A stretch of 64,000 nt of DNA from Phaeodactylum tricornutum CCAP 1055/1 (Eukaryota; Bacillariophyta; Bacillariophyceae; Surirellales; Neidiaceae). Numbering within the stretch: the stretch's first letter is position 1; the number at the start of each line of letters is the position of its first letter. The notes beneath the pieces are model-generated. The model searched no databases and was not told where the DNA came from. It saw only the letters and a program-made list of their open reading frames with translations. Positions 62,500 through 64,000 of the stretch are shown piece by piece. Made by a program: the position numbers and the translations under genes. The stretch is from contig NC_011680.1 in the NCBI RefSeq assembly GCF_000150955.2, positions 837,854 to 901,853 of the forward strand, in the 5' to 3' direction.

Positions 62500-62659
62500 C
62501 AGGGCCATTTCGTGACTACGGGTTGCTCTGGTCAGGTGAGGTAGCAATACCAATAGGCTTAAGGACCTCAGCCCTGATTCCGGTTGGAATGGAATTACTA
62601 CCCGGCGTAAAGTAGTACAGGGGGGTTAATCAAACCCTTGTCAGTCCTCGAGGACACTA

Positions 62660-62747
62660 CCTAAGGGGAGGGAGAACCCAGAGTATTACTTTCATACAAT
62701 GATGTATAAAATCTATCCAAAAACTACACCTAAGTAATTACTCTGAG
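62660..62747 (+). repeat. 88-bp direct repeat, copy 1
   Basis: Begins CCTAAGGGGAGGGAGAACCC and ends AAGTAATTACTCTGAG. About 93% identical to 63047-63134, with no gaps. Confidence 0.92.
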
Positions 62748-63046
62748 TTCACTATCCTGCTTGTTGGAAACCATACTAAATCCATGGGACTTGGCGTATG
62801 AAAATAAATGTGGTGAGATCCAACATTAGAATTGGAGTCCTTGCCAATCTCATGTAATTCTGTGTAGAGAGATTTGTTCTATCCCCTTTTGAAATGTAAA
62901 TGCTGCTTTTGTGAACCCTTCTTGATTCAGGCTCCTTTCACATATTGACCTTGATTAACGTACCGCGACACTTGGGTTTCTTGGTTAGGTTCATCCGTCG
63001 CTTTGGGTCATAAGGAAGAGTTGTCCACATATGACAAAACATGAAG

Positions 63047-63134
63047 CCTAAGGGGAGGGAGAACCCAGTGTAGTACTTTCATACAATGATGTTTATAATT
63101 TATCCAAAAACTACGCCTAAGTAATTACTCTGAG
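63047..63134 (+). repeat. 88-bp direct repeat, copy 2
   Basis: Same orientation and length as 62660-62747, with about six substitutions; the starts are 387 bp apart. Confidence 0.92.
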
Positions 63135-63187
63135 GAAAACGATATCCGGATGCTGTAAAAATAAACATGAATGCAAATTTTATCTTT

Positions 63188-63283
63188 ACACTGGGATATC
63201 ACATTTTTATAAGTAATTGCACTGGGATATCAACAAATTGCACTGGGATATCAAATAGGGTTATAGTTACTGCACAGGGATAC
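63188..63283 (+). repeat. Irregular tandem CACTGGGATATCA motif
   Basis: Three copies of CACTGGGATATCA (starting near 63189, 63220 and 63241) and a fourth, degenerate one (CACAGGGATACC near 63273), with irregular spacing. Not a CRISPR: the organism is a eukaryote and the units are too short and uneven. Confidence 0.85.
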
Positions 63284-63710
63284 CTAACTTGCTGACATTT
63301 GGCAAACAGCTTTCACAGTCAGTTCTTCTTCCGCAAATTGCGTTTGTGTTTTGTGTTGCTTACATACAACCGTATTCTGACACTCATTGTCAGCCAAATT
63401 GGACTTGCCATCCCTAAAGCTACAAGCAGATGAAATTTTTGTCGAACTATACAGTAACTGTAACACTCATGGCACCATGTGCATCTACAATGCAGCGCGC
63501 GAACAGCATCAACCGCGGATATTTTTTGCGGATAGGGTAGGCTAACACCAGAGAAGACTGGTGATCATGCAGCGTGGTGATTTGGAGTGTAATTCGGAGC
63601 GTTTTACGAAATCTGGTGCTTATTTCGCGACGGACCCGCCCGCTCTTGTGTTGCTCCCCGGAATGGGGAAGACAATGTCAAATTGTTCTACAAGAAACTC
63701 CTAAGGGCAG

Positions 63711-64000
63711 GTTAGGGTTAGGGTTAGGGTTAGGGTTAGGGTTAGGGTTAGGGTTAGGGTTAGGGTTAGGGTTAGGGTTAGGGTTAGGGTTAGGGTTAGG
63801 GTTAGGGTTAGGGTTAGGGTTAGGGTTAGGGTTAGGGTTAGGGTTAGGGTTAGGGTTAGGGTTAGGGTTAGGGTTAGGGTTAGGGTTAGGGTTAGGGTTA
63901 GGGTTAGGGTTAGGGTTAGGGTTAGGGTTAGGGTTAGGGTTAGGGTTAGGGTTAGGGTTAGGGTTAGGGTTAGGGTTAGGGTTAGGGTTAGGGTTAGGGT
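63711..64000 (+). repeat. Telomere, (TTAGGG)n
   Basis: About 48 perfect TTAGGG units running to the window end with the G-rich strand pointing outward, marking the right chromosome end. The junction with unique sequence is abrupt, at CTAAGGGCAG. Confidence 0.99.

Larger units (their letters stand above)
59246..63710. other. Gene-free subtelomeric region
   Basis: About 4.4 kb between the last supported gene and the telomere. Only short frames occur, mostly without ATG and with no domain. It contains duplicated segments (60542-60599 with 61658-61719; 62360-62424 with 62439-62499; 62660-62747 with 63047-63134), a hairpin at 60613-60643 and a GATATC-rich tandem patch at 63188-63283. TTCACTGTCAG occurs near 59825. 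It looks like decayed and rearranged sequence. Confidence 0.65.

Noticed and set aside
63188-63283. CRISPR-like array
   Set aside because: The units are 13 bp with uneven spacers in a eukaryotic subtelomere; this is a simple repeat.
1-64000. tRNA or rRNA genes
   Set aside because: I looked for GTTCGAATC-type T-arms and rRNA core sequences and found none with a convincing fold; a dedicated tRNA scan would be decisive.

Overview
The window is the right-hand end of a nuclear chromosome from a diatom, very probably Phaeodactylum tricornutum or a close relative. It ends in about 290 bp of TTAGGG telomere repeats running outward. Genes are dense, lie on both strands, use the standard code and carry zero to three short GT-AG introns of 67-150 bp. 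Several products start with a signal peptide followed by an ASAFAP-like motif (an aromatic residue at the cleavage point), as expected for plastids of red-algal secondary origin. The species name is inference; the algal type is well supported.

From 1 to 9.1 kb: a secreted or plastid unknown protein, an acidic single-pass membrane protein, a small low-complexity ORF, a POT-family peptide transporter and a plastid beta-ketoacyl-ACP synthase II. From 9.8 to 22.2 kb: a plastid NhaD-type Na+/H+ antiporter with CBS domains, Rab geranylgeranyltransferase beta, a three-exon sterol-desaturase-family enzyme, a peroxisomal enoyl-CoA-reductase-like SDR, a plastid YceD/DUF177 protein, a small Tat-signal lumen-type protein, a tiny split membrane-protein gene, a type II Golgi-type protein and a DUF1824-like plastid protein. 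From 22.5 to 36.4 kb: a Nup88-like protein, a HIT zinc-finger protein (ZNHIT2-like), the plastid-division dynamin DRP5B/ARC5, an unknown plastid membrane protein and an INTS7-like protein. From 36.9 to 59.2 kb: a very large unknown protein, a frameshifted relic, a secreted protein with two zeta-type P-loop kinase domains, cactin, a Mutator-like inverted-repeat element, EIF1AD, an unknown multi-pass protein, UXT prefoldin, a Set1-like SET-domain methyltransferase and an SLC34 Na+/phosphate cotransporter.

The last 4.4 kb before the telomere holds no gene I can support; it carries duplicated segments and short tandem repeats typical of a decayed subtelomere.

The genes are unrelated housekeeping and organelle functions, not a pathway cluster. 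A shared theme is the plastid: fatty-acid elongation (FabF), ion balance (NhaD), division (DRP5B), rRNA-linked YceD and several unknown targeted proteins. I joined split genes by splice-phase matching, which changes the start or end of FabF, NhaD, desaturase, DRP5B, INTS7-like, kinase and SET products compared with simple open frames. The points most worth following are the DRP5B leader, the Mutator-like element with a 10-bp target duplication, the tandem secreted kinase, the SET domain lacking the usual His, and a strongly over-represented, strand-biased TCACAGTC motif.
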